Part shown: one piece after another, positions 7,887-13,725 of the stretch
How the letters are laid out: each line of letters opens with the position of its first letter
How positions within the stretch are numbered: position 1 is the stretch's first letter
From: an uncultured Clostridia bacterium
GTDB taxonomy: Bacteria; Bacillota; Clostridia; Lachnospirales; CAG-274
Assembly: GCA_946630405.1 (NCBI GenBank)
Contig: CAMOYW010000004.1
Location: forward strand, 1 to 13,725
DNA length: 13,725 bases
Direction: 5' to 3'
Notes under the pieces: model-generated
Databases searched by the model: none
The model's input: only the letters and a program-made list of their open reading frames with translations
What the model was told of the DNA's origin: nothing
Translations under genes and position numbers: made by a program

Positions 7887-10800
7887 TTAATCCTCATCTT
7901 CCGATTCAGCAATGAGTTTGTCGAGATCCGCAAGATCCTTCATTATATCCTCATCACTTTCAAACTCACTCTCGTCGATCTCTATATCGTCCTCGTCGAT
8001 CGTGATATCGTCAATATTTATATCATCAAGCATACCGAGAAGATCCTTTTCGTCTTTCTTTTCTTCAAGGCTCTCGTCGGGTTCCTTGCCCTCAATGTTG
8101 ACATTTACATTAAAATCGTCAACATCTTCTATGCTTTCTTTTATCTCTATCTCGTTCTTGTTTTCGTCAAGTATCTTCACATCAAGTCCGAGTGCCTGAA
8201 GTTCTTTCAAAAGCACCTTGAACGACTCGGGAACACCGGGTTCGGGTATGTTTTCATCCTTGACGATAGCTTCGTAGGTCTTAACTCTTCCCACGATATC
8301 ATCGGACTTAACGGTAAGTATCTCCTGAAGTGTGTAGGATGCGCCGTACGCCTCAAGAGCCCAAACTTCCATCTCACCAAAACGCTGACCGCCGAACTGA
8401 GCTTTACCGCCCAAAGGCTGCTGTGTTACAAGTGAGTAAGGGCCTGTGGAACGAGCGTGGATCTTATCGTCTACAAGGTGGTGGAGCTTAAGATAGTGCA
8501 TGAAACCTATGGTCGTGGGATTGTCAAATTCTTCACCCGTGCGACCGTCTCTTAAGCGTACACGACCCGTATGGTCGATGGGAACACCCTTCCAGACTTC
8601 ACGATGATCCTTGTTCTCATCAAGGTAACTTATAACATCGTCACGGAGCTTATCTCCCCACTTTGCCTTAAAGTCATCCCATGAGCCGTTTGCATAGTCG
8701 TTTGCCATTTCAAGGGTCTCAACTATATCTTCCTCGTTTGCACCCTCAAATACGGGTGTAGCGACCTTCCAGCCAAGCACGTTACTTGCAAGACCGAGAT
8801 GGATCTCAAGCACCTGACCGATGTTCATACGAGAAGGCACGCCCAAGGGGTTAAGCACGATGTCAAGGGGACGGCCGTTGGGAAGATAAGGCATATCCTC
8901 AACGGGAAGAACTCTTGAAACGACACCCTTGTTACCGTGACGGCCTGCCATCTTATCGCCCACGGAGATCTTTCTCTTTTGAGCAATATATACAACTACC
9001 GTCTGATTTACGCCTGCGGCAAGCTCATCGCCCTTTTCTCTCGTGAATATCTTTACATCCACAACTATACCGCTTGCGCCGTGAGGCACACGAAGGGAAG
9101 TATCTCTTACTTCTCTTGCCTTCTCACCGAAGATAGCTCTTAAAAGTCTTTCCTCTGCGGTAAGCTCGGTCTCTCCCTTGGGAGTTACCTTACCTACAAG
9201 TATATCGTTGGGCTGAACTTCCGCACCTATTCTTATGATACCCTGATCGTCAAGGTCTTTGAGGGCATCGTCACCCACATTGGGTATATCTCTTGTTATC
9301 TCTTCATCGCCGAGCTTTGTATTTCTTGCCTGCGACTCGTATTCTTCTATATGGATAGATGTATACACATCATCCATAACAAGTCTTTCACTGAGAAGAA
9401 CGGCATCCTCGTAGTTGTAACCTTCCCATGTCATAAAGCCGATAAGAGGGTTCTTACCGAGGGCAAGCTCACCGTTTGAAGTGGAGGGACCGTCCGCTAT
9501 AACGTCGCCCTTTTCAATACGCTGACCCTTATCAACGATGGGTCTTTGGTTCATACAGTTGGACTGGTTGGAACGCTTGAACTTTATAAGCTCATATTCT
9601 CTTACCGTGCCCGAATCCTGCTTAACTACTATCTTAGCGGCATCCACACTTGTGACTACACCGCCCTCTTCGGCTACTACCATAACACCCGAGTCGATAG
9701 CCGTCTTTGTCTCCATACCCGTACCTACAACGGGAGCATCCGTAGTAAGAAGAGGCACAGCCTGACGCTGCATGTTGGAACCCATGAGGGCTCTTGTAAC
9801 GTCATCGTTTTGAAGGAAGGGTATAAGTGCGGTAGCGACCGAAACGAGCTGACGAGGGGAAACGTCCATCATGTCGACCCTCGAAGGATCAACCTGAACG
9901 TTGTCTTCACCGTCTCGACAAGTGATCTTTGCATTGAGGAAATGACCGTTTTCATCAAGAGGCTCGTTAGCCTGAGCGATGATATACTTCTCTTCCTCAT
10001 CGGCGGTAACATATACCACCTCATCGGTAACAACAGGCACATCACCCGATTTATCTATTATTCTGTAAGGCGCTTCGATAAAACCGTATTGATTTATCTT
10101 CGCATAGCATGCAAGAGAGTTGATAAGACCGATGTTGGGTCCTTCGGGTGTCTCTATGGGGCACATTCTGCCGTAGTGTGAGGTATGTACGTCACGCACC
10201 TCGAAGCCCGCTCTCTCTCTTGAAAGACCGCCCGGTCCGAGAGCCGAAAGTCTTCTCTTATGTGTAAGCTCGCCCAGAGGATTGTTCTGATCCATAAACT
10301 GAGAAAGCTGTGAACTTCCGAAGAACTCCTTAATGGATGCCGTGACGGGCTTTATGTTGATAAGAGTCTGAGGAGTGATGGTATCGGGATCCTGTGTGCT
10401 CATTCTCTCTCTTACCGTTCTTTCCATACGGGAAAGACCTATCCTGAACTGATTTTGCAAAAGCTCGCCCACTGCCTTAACTCTTCTGTTGCCGAGGTGA
10501 TCTATATCATCTCTTGTGCCGATACCGTAGTCAAGATGTATACAGTAGTTGATGGATGCAAGTATGTCCTCAAGAGTGATATGCTTGGGAACAAGCTCTT
10601 CCATATTTGCCTTTGCCGCTCTTATGAAGCTCTCCTTGTCGTCATTTTCTTCAAGAAGATTTAAAAGCACGGGAAGATATACTCTTTCCGATATTTTAAG
10701 ATCATCCTTGGTAATGCCGAACTTCTCTATATATGCGTCTATGTCGACCGCAAGGTTTGAAAGAACTCTCGTGCTCTCTCTTCCCTCTATTCCCACAAGA

Positions 10801-11798
10801 TTTACATCGACGGAAGCAACGCCGCTGTCCTGGATCTTGTCGCAAAGCTCTTCCGTAAGCTTTGTGCCCGCGGAAGCTATAAGCTCGCCCGTGAAGGGAT
10901 CCGTTACATCATTCGTAAGTACATAGCCCTTTATTCTGTTGTGAAGAAGGAGCTTTTTGTTGTACTTGTAGCGTCCCACATGCGCAAGGTCGTATCTCTT
11001 GGGGTCGTAGAACATGTTGTGAAGAAGAGACTGGCTGCTCTCTACCGTGGGAGGCTCGCCCGGTCTTATCTTTTTATAGATCTCTATAAGACCTTCTTCG
11101 TGAGATTTTGTTATATCTTTGTCAATAGTTGCCACGATCTTGGGTTCATCACCGAAAAGCTCGATGATCTCGCTGTCGGAGCCTACACCCAAAGAACGGA
11201 TAAGCACGGTAACGGGCACCTTACGGTTCCTGTCCACTCTTACGGAAAAGACATCGTTGGAATCCGTCTCGTACTCAAGCCATGCACCTCTGTTGGGTAT
11301 TATCTGAGAAGTAAGTAAGTTTTTACCTACCTTATCTTTTGTATAGTCAAAGTATATACCGGGGGAACGGACGAGCTGGCTGACGATAACACGCTCCGCA
11401 CCGTTTATAACGAAGGTTCCCGTTTCCGTCATAATGGGGAACTCGCCCATAAATATTTCCTGCTCCTTGATGTCATCAAACTCCTTGTTGCGAAGTCTGA
11501 CCTTTACACGCATGGGAGCGGCATAGGTAGCATCTCTGTCCTTACACTCGGCAATATTCCACTTGATGTTGTCTTTTTCGATCCTGAAATCCACAAATTC
11601 AAGCGTGAGATTGTCGTTAAAATCGGTAATGGGGGAAATGTCGTCAAACACCTCTGCCAGACCCTCGCTTACAAACCAGTCGTAGCTGTCCTTTTGGAGA
11701 GCGAGAAGGTTAGGCATTTCCAAAACCTCTTTGACTCTTGCGTAACTCATACGCATTGCATCACCGTTTTTTACGGGACGAAGTCTGTTTTTTTCCAT
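7887..11798 (-). CDS. rpoB: DNA-directed RNA polymerase subunit beta
   Basis: The beta subunit of RNA polymerase, 1303 aa. The rifampicin region (about 494-525, GSSQLSQFMDQNNPLGE and on) carries the sensitive-type residues D503, H513 and S518 (E. coli D516, H526, S531), so the enzyme should be rifampicin-sensitive. Other conserved blocks are GRMCPIETPEGPNIGLI (543-559), KVTPKGETELT (870-880), GDKMAGRHGNKG (947-958) and GGKAQFGGQRFGEMEVWA (1130-1147). The C-terminus (about 1220-1303) is a long acidic tail rich in Asp, Glu and Ile. The ATG at 11798 has AAAGGAG nine nt upstream and gives the usual MEKNRLRPV-type start; an in-frame start 15 codons earlier lacks this support. rpoC follows after 10 bp. 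The gene is preceded by a divergent gene, not by rplL as in many bacteria. Confidence 0.99.
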   Translation of the reverse strand: MEKNRLRPVKNGDAMRMSYARVKEVLEMPNLLALQKDSYDWFVSEGLAEVFDDISPITDFNDNLTLEFVDFRIEKDNIKWNIAECKDRDATYAAPMRVKVRLRNKEFDDIKEQEIFMGEFPIMTETGTFVINGAERVIVSQLVRSPGIYFDYTKDKVGKNLLTSQIIPNRGAWLEYETDSNDVFSVRVDRNRKVPVTVLIRSLGVGSDSEIIELFGDEPKIVATIDKDITKSHEEGLIEIYKKIRPGEPPTVESSQSLLHNMFYDPKRYDLAHVGRYKYNKKLLLHNRIKGYVLTNDVTDPFTGELIASAGTKLTEELCDKIQDSGVASVDVNLVGIEGRESTRVLSNLAVDIDAYIEKFGITKDDLKISERVYLPVLLNLLEENDDKESFIRAAKANMEELVPKHITLEDILASINYCIHLDYGIGTRDDIDHLGNRRVKAVGELLQNQFRIGLSRMERTVRERMSTQDPDTITPQTLINIKPVTASIKEFFGSSQLSQFMDQNNPLGELTHKRRLSALGPGGLSRERAGFEVRDVHTSHYGRMCPIETPEGPNIGLINSLACYAKINQYGFIEAPYRIIDKSGDVPVVTDEVVYVTADEEEKYIIAQANEPLDENGHFLNAKITCRDGEDNVQVDPSRVDMMDVSPRQLVSVATALIPFLQNDDVTRALMGSNMQRQAVPLLTTDAPVVGTGMETKTAIDSGVMVVAEEGGVVTSVDAAKIVVKQDSGTVREYELIKFKRSNQSNCMNQRPIVDKGQRIEKGDVIADGPSTSNGELALGKNPLIGFMTWEGYNYEDAVLLSERLVMDDVYTSIHIEEYESQARNTKLGDEEITRDIPNVGDDALKDLDDQGIIRIGAEVQPNDILVGKVTPKGETELTAEERLLRAIFGEKAREVRDTSLRVPHGASGIVVDVKIFTREKGDELAAGVNQTVVVYIAQKRKISVGDKMAGRHGNKGVVSRVLPVEDMPYLPNGRPLDIVLNPLGVPSRMNIGQVLEIHLGLASNVLGWKVATPVFEGANEEDIVETLEMANDYANGSWDDFKAKWGDKLRDDVISYLDENKDHREVWKGVPIDHTGRVRLRDGRTGEEFDNPTTIGFMHYLKLHHLVDDKIHARSTGPYSLVTQQPLGGKAQFGGQRFGEMEVWALEAYGASYTLQEILTVKSDDIVGRVKTYEAIVKDENIPEPGVPESFKVLLKELQALGLDVKILDENKNEIEIKESIEDVDDFNVNVNIEGKEPDESLEEKKDEKDLLGMLDDINIDDITIDEDDIEIDESEFESDEDIMKDLADLDKLIAESEDED

Positions 11799-11816
11799 CG
11801 GTTTACACTCCTTTAC

Positions 11817-11841
11817 GTTCAATTGTGAACAAAATGTGAAC
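11817..11841. repeat. TGTGAAC direct repeats and inverted repeat in the rpoB leader
   Basis: TGTGAAC occurs twice, 11 bp apart (11824-11830 and 11835-11841). GTTCA-ATTG-TGAAC (11817-11830) is a perfect 5-bp inverted repeat just upstream of the rpoB ribosome binding site. A similar TGTGAAC with 11-bp spacing recurs at 13523-13555. It could be a protein-binding site or a small hairpin near the ribosome binding site. No factor can be named. Confidence 0.4.
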
Positions 11842-11879
11842 AAACGCCAAAAAATTTACAAAAATTTAACAAAAAAGTA

Positions 11880-11908
11880 TTGATTTTTATTATTATAAGT
11901 GTTATACT
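11880..11908 (+). promoter_or_regulatory. Sigma-A type promoter facing rightward (dockerin gene leader RNA)
   Basis: TTGATT (11880-11885), a 17-bp spacer and TATACT (11903-11908); the start should be near 11915. It would make the leader RNA at 11915-12067 and, with readthrough, the dockerin/GNAT mRNA. It points toward the rpoB promoter at 12019-12047, so the two nascent RNAs would be complementary over roughly 98 nt. Confidence 0.65.
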
Positions 11909-11919
11909 CACCGTGAAAT

Positions 11920-12032
11920 AAAAATGATACCTCTTCGTTGGCAGGTAGGCTTCGCAATTCGGTTTTCGATTATTTGTATACCGTCGGAAGCCTTGCTTGC
12001 GGTATTGTGCAATTTAATATTGTATCATTTTT
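11920..12032 (+). ncRNA. Structured leader or small RNA of unknown class
   Basis: The plus strand folds into a closed structure. P1 is a perfect 11-bp stem, AAAAATGATAC (11920-11930) with GTATCATTTTT (12022-12032). An upper helix pairs GCAGGT (11941-11946) with GCTTGC (11995-12000), using two G-U pairs, and AGGCTTC (11947-11953) with GAAGCCT (11987-11993), with one bulged U. The two G-U pairs would be A-C mismatches in the opposite strand, which favours plus-strand RNA as the structured product. The element has its own promoter upstream and a terminator-like hairpin right after it, as riboswitches and small RNAs do. Competing pairings exist: GATACC (11926) with GGTATT (12001), and ATACCG (11978-11983) with CGGTAT (12000-12005). 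It matches no riboswitch class I can recall. A 6S-like bulged hairpin is possible but unproven. Confidence 0.5.
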
Positions 12033-12047
12033 CGCTCCGTGTGTCAA
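12019..12047 (-). promoter_or_regulatory. Strong sigma-A promoter of rpoBC
   Basis: On the minus strand, consensus TTGACA (12047-12042), a 17-bp spacer and TACAAT (12024-12019), with transcription starting near 12012. The leader to the rpoB ATG is then about 214 nt. The -35 box overlaps a TGTGTC direct repeat with 10-bp spacing on the plus strand (12040-12045, 12050-12055). The promoter lies within the 3' half of the plus-strand structured RNA and its terminator. Confidence 0.85.
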
Positions 12048-12067
12048 TATGTGTCGGGGCTTTTTTT
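12034..12067 (+). terminator. Terminator-like hairpin before the dockerin gene
   Basis: GCTCCG (12034-12039) pairs with CGGGGC (12055-12060), with one G-U pair, and is followed directly by seven Ts (12061-12067). The stem is only 6 bp with a 15-nt loop, so it is weak, but its place straight after the structured leader and before the dockerin ribosome binding site fits an attenuator or the 3' end of a small RNA. Confidence 0.5.
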
Positions 12068-12099
12068 ATTATAATTTTATGATGATATGGAGAGATATA

Positions 12100-12693
12100 A
12101 TGAACAAAATACACAAACAAAAAACAGTATCTCTTTTTAATACGGAGTTTTTAAGACTTATTGCATTTGTTTGCACTTCTGCTGTTTTAATATATCTTTT
12201 TGTAAATATGAGCTTTGCGTCGGAACTTGAAATAAACGACGTGTACTTTGACAACGGCACGGTGGATCTGAATGTGGATATCAAAAATGCCGTTTTACCA
12301 TCTGTGCTTACCGTCAGTCTGGGAGTATGCGAAGATCCCACATATGAAGAGAACATAACATATTTTGAAACCTTTCCCGTAGAAAAAAACGGCACCGTTT
12401 TAATTACGCTTCAAACATCCGCAGACTCCGACATTACTCCCCTGCTTTTGAGATTAAGACTCAAAAACTCAACCCGCACGGTATCCGTAATATTATACGA
12501 CGAATGCTATTATCTTTTGGGAGACATTGACGAAAGCGGCAGCATCACCAAAAAAGACATTGCATATATGCTAAAGTATATTGACAAATACTCTCAATTT
12601 AACTATATTAAACTATTGAAAGCCGATTACAACAACGACGGCATTATTGATCTGAAAGATATATTGGGATTTTCAAAATGGATCTTAGGATAA
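12100..12693 (+). CDS. Small exported dockerin-domain protein
   Basis: A 197-aa protein with an N-terminal hydrophobic segment (about 17-40), either a signal peptide with possible cleavage after SFA (38-40) or a membrane anchor. A beta-rich module of unknown family follows (about 42-135), then a C-terminal type I-like dockerin (about 139-197). The dockerin has two calcium loops: D142, D144, S146, S148, D153 and D176, N178, D180, D184, D187. Dockerins bind cohesin domains of cellulosome scaffoldins. No catalytic or carbohydrate-binding domain is recognised, so the cargo role is unknown. The ATG at 12100 follows GGAGAG (12089-12094); upstream in-frame ATGs fall in the RNA element and would mask the signal sequence. 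The last 16 bp overlap the next gene. Dockerin assignment is firm; function is open. Confidence 0.9.
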   Translation: MNKIHKQKTVSLFNTEFLRLIAFVCTSAVLIYLFVNMSFASELEINDVYFDNGTVDLNVDIKNAVLPSVLTVSLGVCEDPTYEENITYFETFPVEKNGTVLITLQTSADSDITPLLLRLRLKNSTRTVSVILYDECYYLLGDIDESGSITKKDIAYMLKYIDKYSQFNYIKLLKADYNNDGIIDLKDILGFSKWILG

Positions 12694-13166
12694 GAACGGC
12701 ACTGAGGACAGATGTGCCAAAAATAAATGAAATACTGAATTACGCCATAGAAAATACAAACTACAACCTAAACCTAAACGCGCGCTCATCGGAGGATGCC
12801 TACGCATGGTTTGACAGCCATGTTAAAGAGGACTACCCCGTTGTGACCGCTGTTATAGATTCTCAGGTGGTCGGCTGGGCTTCGTTATCTCACTTTCGTG
12901 CCTACTCGGGCTACGACACAACTGCCGAAGTTTCGGTATATGTGGAACGGGGATTCAGACATAAAGGCATAGGCACGATGCTACTTACGGAGCTTGAAAG
13001 GCGTGCAAAACGTTTCCACATGCTTATAGCCGTAATTACAGACAACAACACTGCCTCTCTTTCCCTACATTCAAGATGCGGCTTCATACCCGTTTGCACA
13101 TTGCGTGAGATCGCCTTTAAAAACAAGGAATATATATCCATAACTTTAATGAATAAAAAACTGTGA
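12678..13166 (+). CDS. GNAT-family N-acetyltransferase, phosphinothricin acetyltransferase-like
   Basis: A 162-aa cytoplasmic acetyl-CoA-dependent acetyltransferase. The acetyl-CoA loop is visible as VYVERGFRHKGIG (87-99, R/Q-x-x-G-x-G form), followed by helix MLLTELERRA. The NTASLSLHSRCGF block (124-136) is typical of the phosphinothricin/methionine-sulfoximine acetyltransferase branch. The true substrate cannot be read from the sequence; such proteins often acetylate amino acids or analogues. The ATG at 12678 overlaps the dockerin gene by 16 bp in another frame, so translational coupling is likely; the ribosome binding site (GGGA, 12666-12669) is weak. There is no obvious functional link to the dockerin protein. 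The stop codon lies inside the terminator stem. Confidence 0.9.
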   Translation: MDLRIRTALRTDVPKINEILNYAIENTNYNLNLNARSSEDAYAWFDSHVKEDYPVVTAVIDSQVVGWASLSHFRAYSGYDTTAEVSVYVERGFRHKGIGTMLLTELERRAKRFHMLIAVITDNNTASLSLHSRCGFIPVCTLREIAFKNKEYISITLMNKKL

Positions 13167-13198
13167 CAATTTCCGTAAAGGTATAGCCACAGTTTTTT
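13155..13198 (+). terminator. Intrinsic terminator of the dockerin-GNAT operon
   Basis: A perfect 11-bp stem, AAAAAACTGTG (13155-13165) with CACAGTTTTTT (13188-13198). The 5' arm overlaps the last codons of the GNAT gene, and the six Ts of the 3' arm serve as the U-tract. Confidence 0.85.
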
Positions 13199-13371
13199 AT
13201 ATTTCTTCTTCCTATTAAGTTCGCACTATATTTGTGAACTTTTTGCAAGCAAGCAACAAAATTTCTTCACATTTTTGTCGATCCGTATATTGATTTTAAC
13301 AGAACGATATTATTATCTTAATAACAACAAAATTATATGTAAATCAAATCTTCACGGAAACATCTTCCGTT
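13199..13371. other. A/T-rich intergenic stretch without a gene
   Basis: No ORF with a ribosome binding site was seen. It holds an imperfect inverted repeat (AAGTTCGCAC 13217-13226 with GTGAACTT 13234-13241) and a possible -35 TTGATT (13290-13295) with only poor -10 candidates (TATTAT near 13308-13316). A 6-bp hairpin ACGGAA-ACATC-TTCCGT (13354-13370) lies just before the first aptamer. A promoter for that aptamer is expected here but cannot be fixed. Confidence 0.45.
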
Positions 13372-13448
13372 CCAAGGGCAAGGCAGAGGAAACGCTGTAA
13401 TGCAAAGCTATACGTTCTTTAAGTCGGCAGTCGGCTGCAACTTCGGTG
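13372..13448 (+). ncRNA. Class I c-di-GMP (GEMM-I) riboswitch, variant
   Basis: The core follows the GEMM-I consensus in order: AGGGCAAG (13375-13382), a stem capped by a GAAA tetraloop (13389-13392), GCAAAGC (13402-13408), and GGCAG in the second stem (13426-13430) with a closing CTTCGG. Two positions differ from the usual form: GGGCAAA is GGGCAAG, and GACGCAAAGC is AATGCAAAGC. The ligand-contacting GGG and CAAA appear kept, so c-di-GMP binding is plausible. No gene or clear terminator directly follows. It lies about 300 bp before a second aptamer of the same class. Confidence 0.75.
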
Positions 13449-13522
13449 TATTTCCCTCTTTGTCCCGATCATATTATCATTATGGACTATTTTTGTTTTC
13501 ATAAATTAAATTTCGACTAAAA
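13449..13522. other. Spacer between first aptamer and the 11-bp repeats
   Basis: A/T-rich, with no gene. A 12-codon ORF (13482-13520) has no ribosome binding site. TTTCCCTC (13450-13457) could pair with GAGGAAA in the aptamer (13386-13392), a possible switching segment, but no strong terminator hairpin is visible. Confidence 0.35.
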
Positions 13523-13566
13523 TTTGAACATTTTGTGAACATTTTGTAAACATTTTACAAATTTTA
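13523..13566 (+). repeat. Tandem 11-bp repeats upstream of riboswitch promoter
   Basis: Four consecutive 11-mers: TTTGAACATTT, TGTGAACATTT, TGTAAACATTT and a diverged TACAAATTTTA. The period is one DNA turn, so the A/T tracts are in phase. They end 25 bp before the -35 box of the next promoter, a position suited to bent DNA, an upstream activating site or cooperative protein binding. Confidence 0.65.
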
Positions 13567-13591
13567 CCGTTTTATTTTGTAAATATTTATA

Positions 13592-13620
13592 TTGCATTAT
13601 AAGTATTATTTTGATATACT
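13592..13620 (+). promoter_or_regulatory. Sigma-A type promoter of the second riboswitch
   Basis: TTGCAT (13592-13597), a 17-bp spacer and TATACT (13615-13620). The start near 13627 lies about 40 nt before the c-di-GMP aptamer. Confidence 0.75.
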
Positions 13621-13625
13621 ATACA

Positions 13626-13660
13626 AGAAGATGATTTTGATTACTATCTTCTCGTTTTTT
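13626..13660 (+). promoter_or_regulatory. Hairpin with T-run between promoter and aptamer
   Basis: AGAAGAT (13626-13632) pairs perfectly with ATCTTCT (13646-13652), and CGTTTTTT follows. It looks like a small A/T-rich terminator at the very 5' end of the transcript, before the aptamer. It starts at the predicted +1, so the stem may form only partly. Its role is unknown. Confidence 0.4.
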
Positions 13661-13668
13661 GGATATTT

Positions 13669-13725
13669 CAGGGCAAAGCAGGGGAAACGCTGTGACGCAA
13701 AGCTATAGGACCTTTAAAATGGTAG
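13669..13725 (+). ncRNA. Class I c-di-GMP (GEMM-I) riboswitch, cut by window end
   Basis: The match to the consensus is excellent: CAGGGCAAA (13669-13677), GAAA tetraloop (13684-13687), GACGCAAAGC (13694-13703), AGGACCTTTAAA leading into the second stem, and GGTAG at the window edge. The 3' end of the aptamer, the expression platform and the controlled gene lie outside. It binds cyclic di-GMP to control motility, adhesion or surface genes in many Clostridia. The specificity-determining G in GGG is kept, so c-di-GMP rather than cGAMP is expected. Confidence 0.93.

Noticed and set aside
7877..7933. Upstream in-frame start for rpoC inside rpoB
   Set aside because: It would add 19 non-conserved residues overlapping rpoB; the ATG at 7876 has a strong ribosome binding site.
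11920..12032. Firm call as 6S RNA or SRP RNA
   Set aside because: The bulged hairpin shape is compatible with 6S, but the sequence is short and I see no signature; the SRP GGAAGGAAGCAGC-type tetraloop motif is absent.
11938..12099. Earlier in-frame start for the dockerin protein
   Set aside because: It falls inside the structured RNA and terminator, is non-conserved in type, and would bury the signal sequence; GGAGAG precedes the ATG at 12100.
13482..13520. 12-codon ORF between the two aptamers
   Set aside because: No ribosome binding site and a length expected by chance.
13386..13691. Shared GGAAACGCTG at 3803, 13388 and 13683 as a repeat family
   Set aside because: The two copies near 13.4-13.7 kb are explained by the conserved aptamer tetraloop stem; the copy at 3803 is part of another palindrome and probably coincidental.

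Overview
The window looks like chromosomal DNA of a Gram-positive anaerobe of the class Clostridia, probably near Ruminococcus/Oscillospiraceae. That placement is inference. It rests on the Firmicutes gene order rimP-nusA-ylxR-ylxQ-infB, strong AGGAGG-type ribosome binding sites, TTG start codons, a dockerin domain (typical of cellulosome-forming Clostridia) and two class I c-di-GMP (GEMM-I) riboswitches. No IS element, phage gene, CRISPR array, tRNA or rRNA was seen.

Region 1 (1-3780, minus strand) is a translation/transcription-factor operon. It has a clear promoter (3752-3780), a leader with a perfect attenuator-like hairpin (3706-3726), then rimP, nusA, rnpM/ylxR, ylxQ and infB. infB runs off the left edge after its G3 motif. 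Gaps between genes are 4-17 bp, so one transcript is likely.

Region 2 (3867-12047, minus strand) is the rpoB-rpoC operon. It is read from a near-perfect promoter (12019-12047), has a leader of about 210 nt, and ends in a 19-bp hairpin (3867-3908). Neither the rplJL genes that usually precede rpoB nor the rpsL/rpsG genes that usually follow rpoC are present. RpoC (1311 aa) carries an insert of about 145 residues after its catalytic loop. The insert consists of two repeats that resemble a module found later in the same protein.

Region 3 (11880-13198, plus strand) begins with a second promoter that faces the rpoB promoter, so the first ~100 nt of the two transcripts would be complementary. The plus-strand leader folds into a closed structure (11920-12032) followed by a terminator-like hairpin. 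Downstream are a small secreted or membrane-anchored dockerin protein and an overlapping GNAT acetyltransferase, closed by an 11-bp terminator.

Region 4 (13199-13725) has no gene. It holds a variant c-di-GMP-I aptamer, a tract of 11-bp repeats, a promoter and a second, textbook c-di-GMP-I aptamer cut by the right edge. The gene controlled by these lies outside the window.

Most unusual items: the paired promoters with a structured RNA between them, the repeated module in RpoC, and the tandem c-di-GMP riboswitches beside a dockerin gene.
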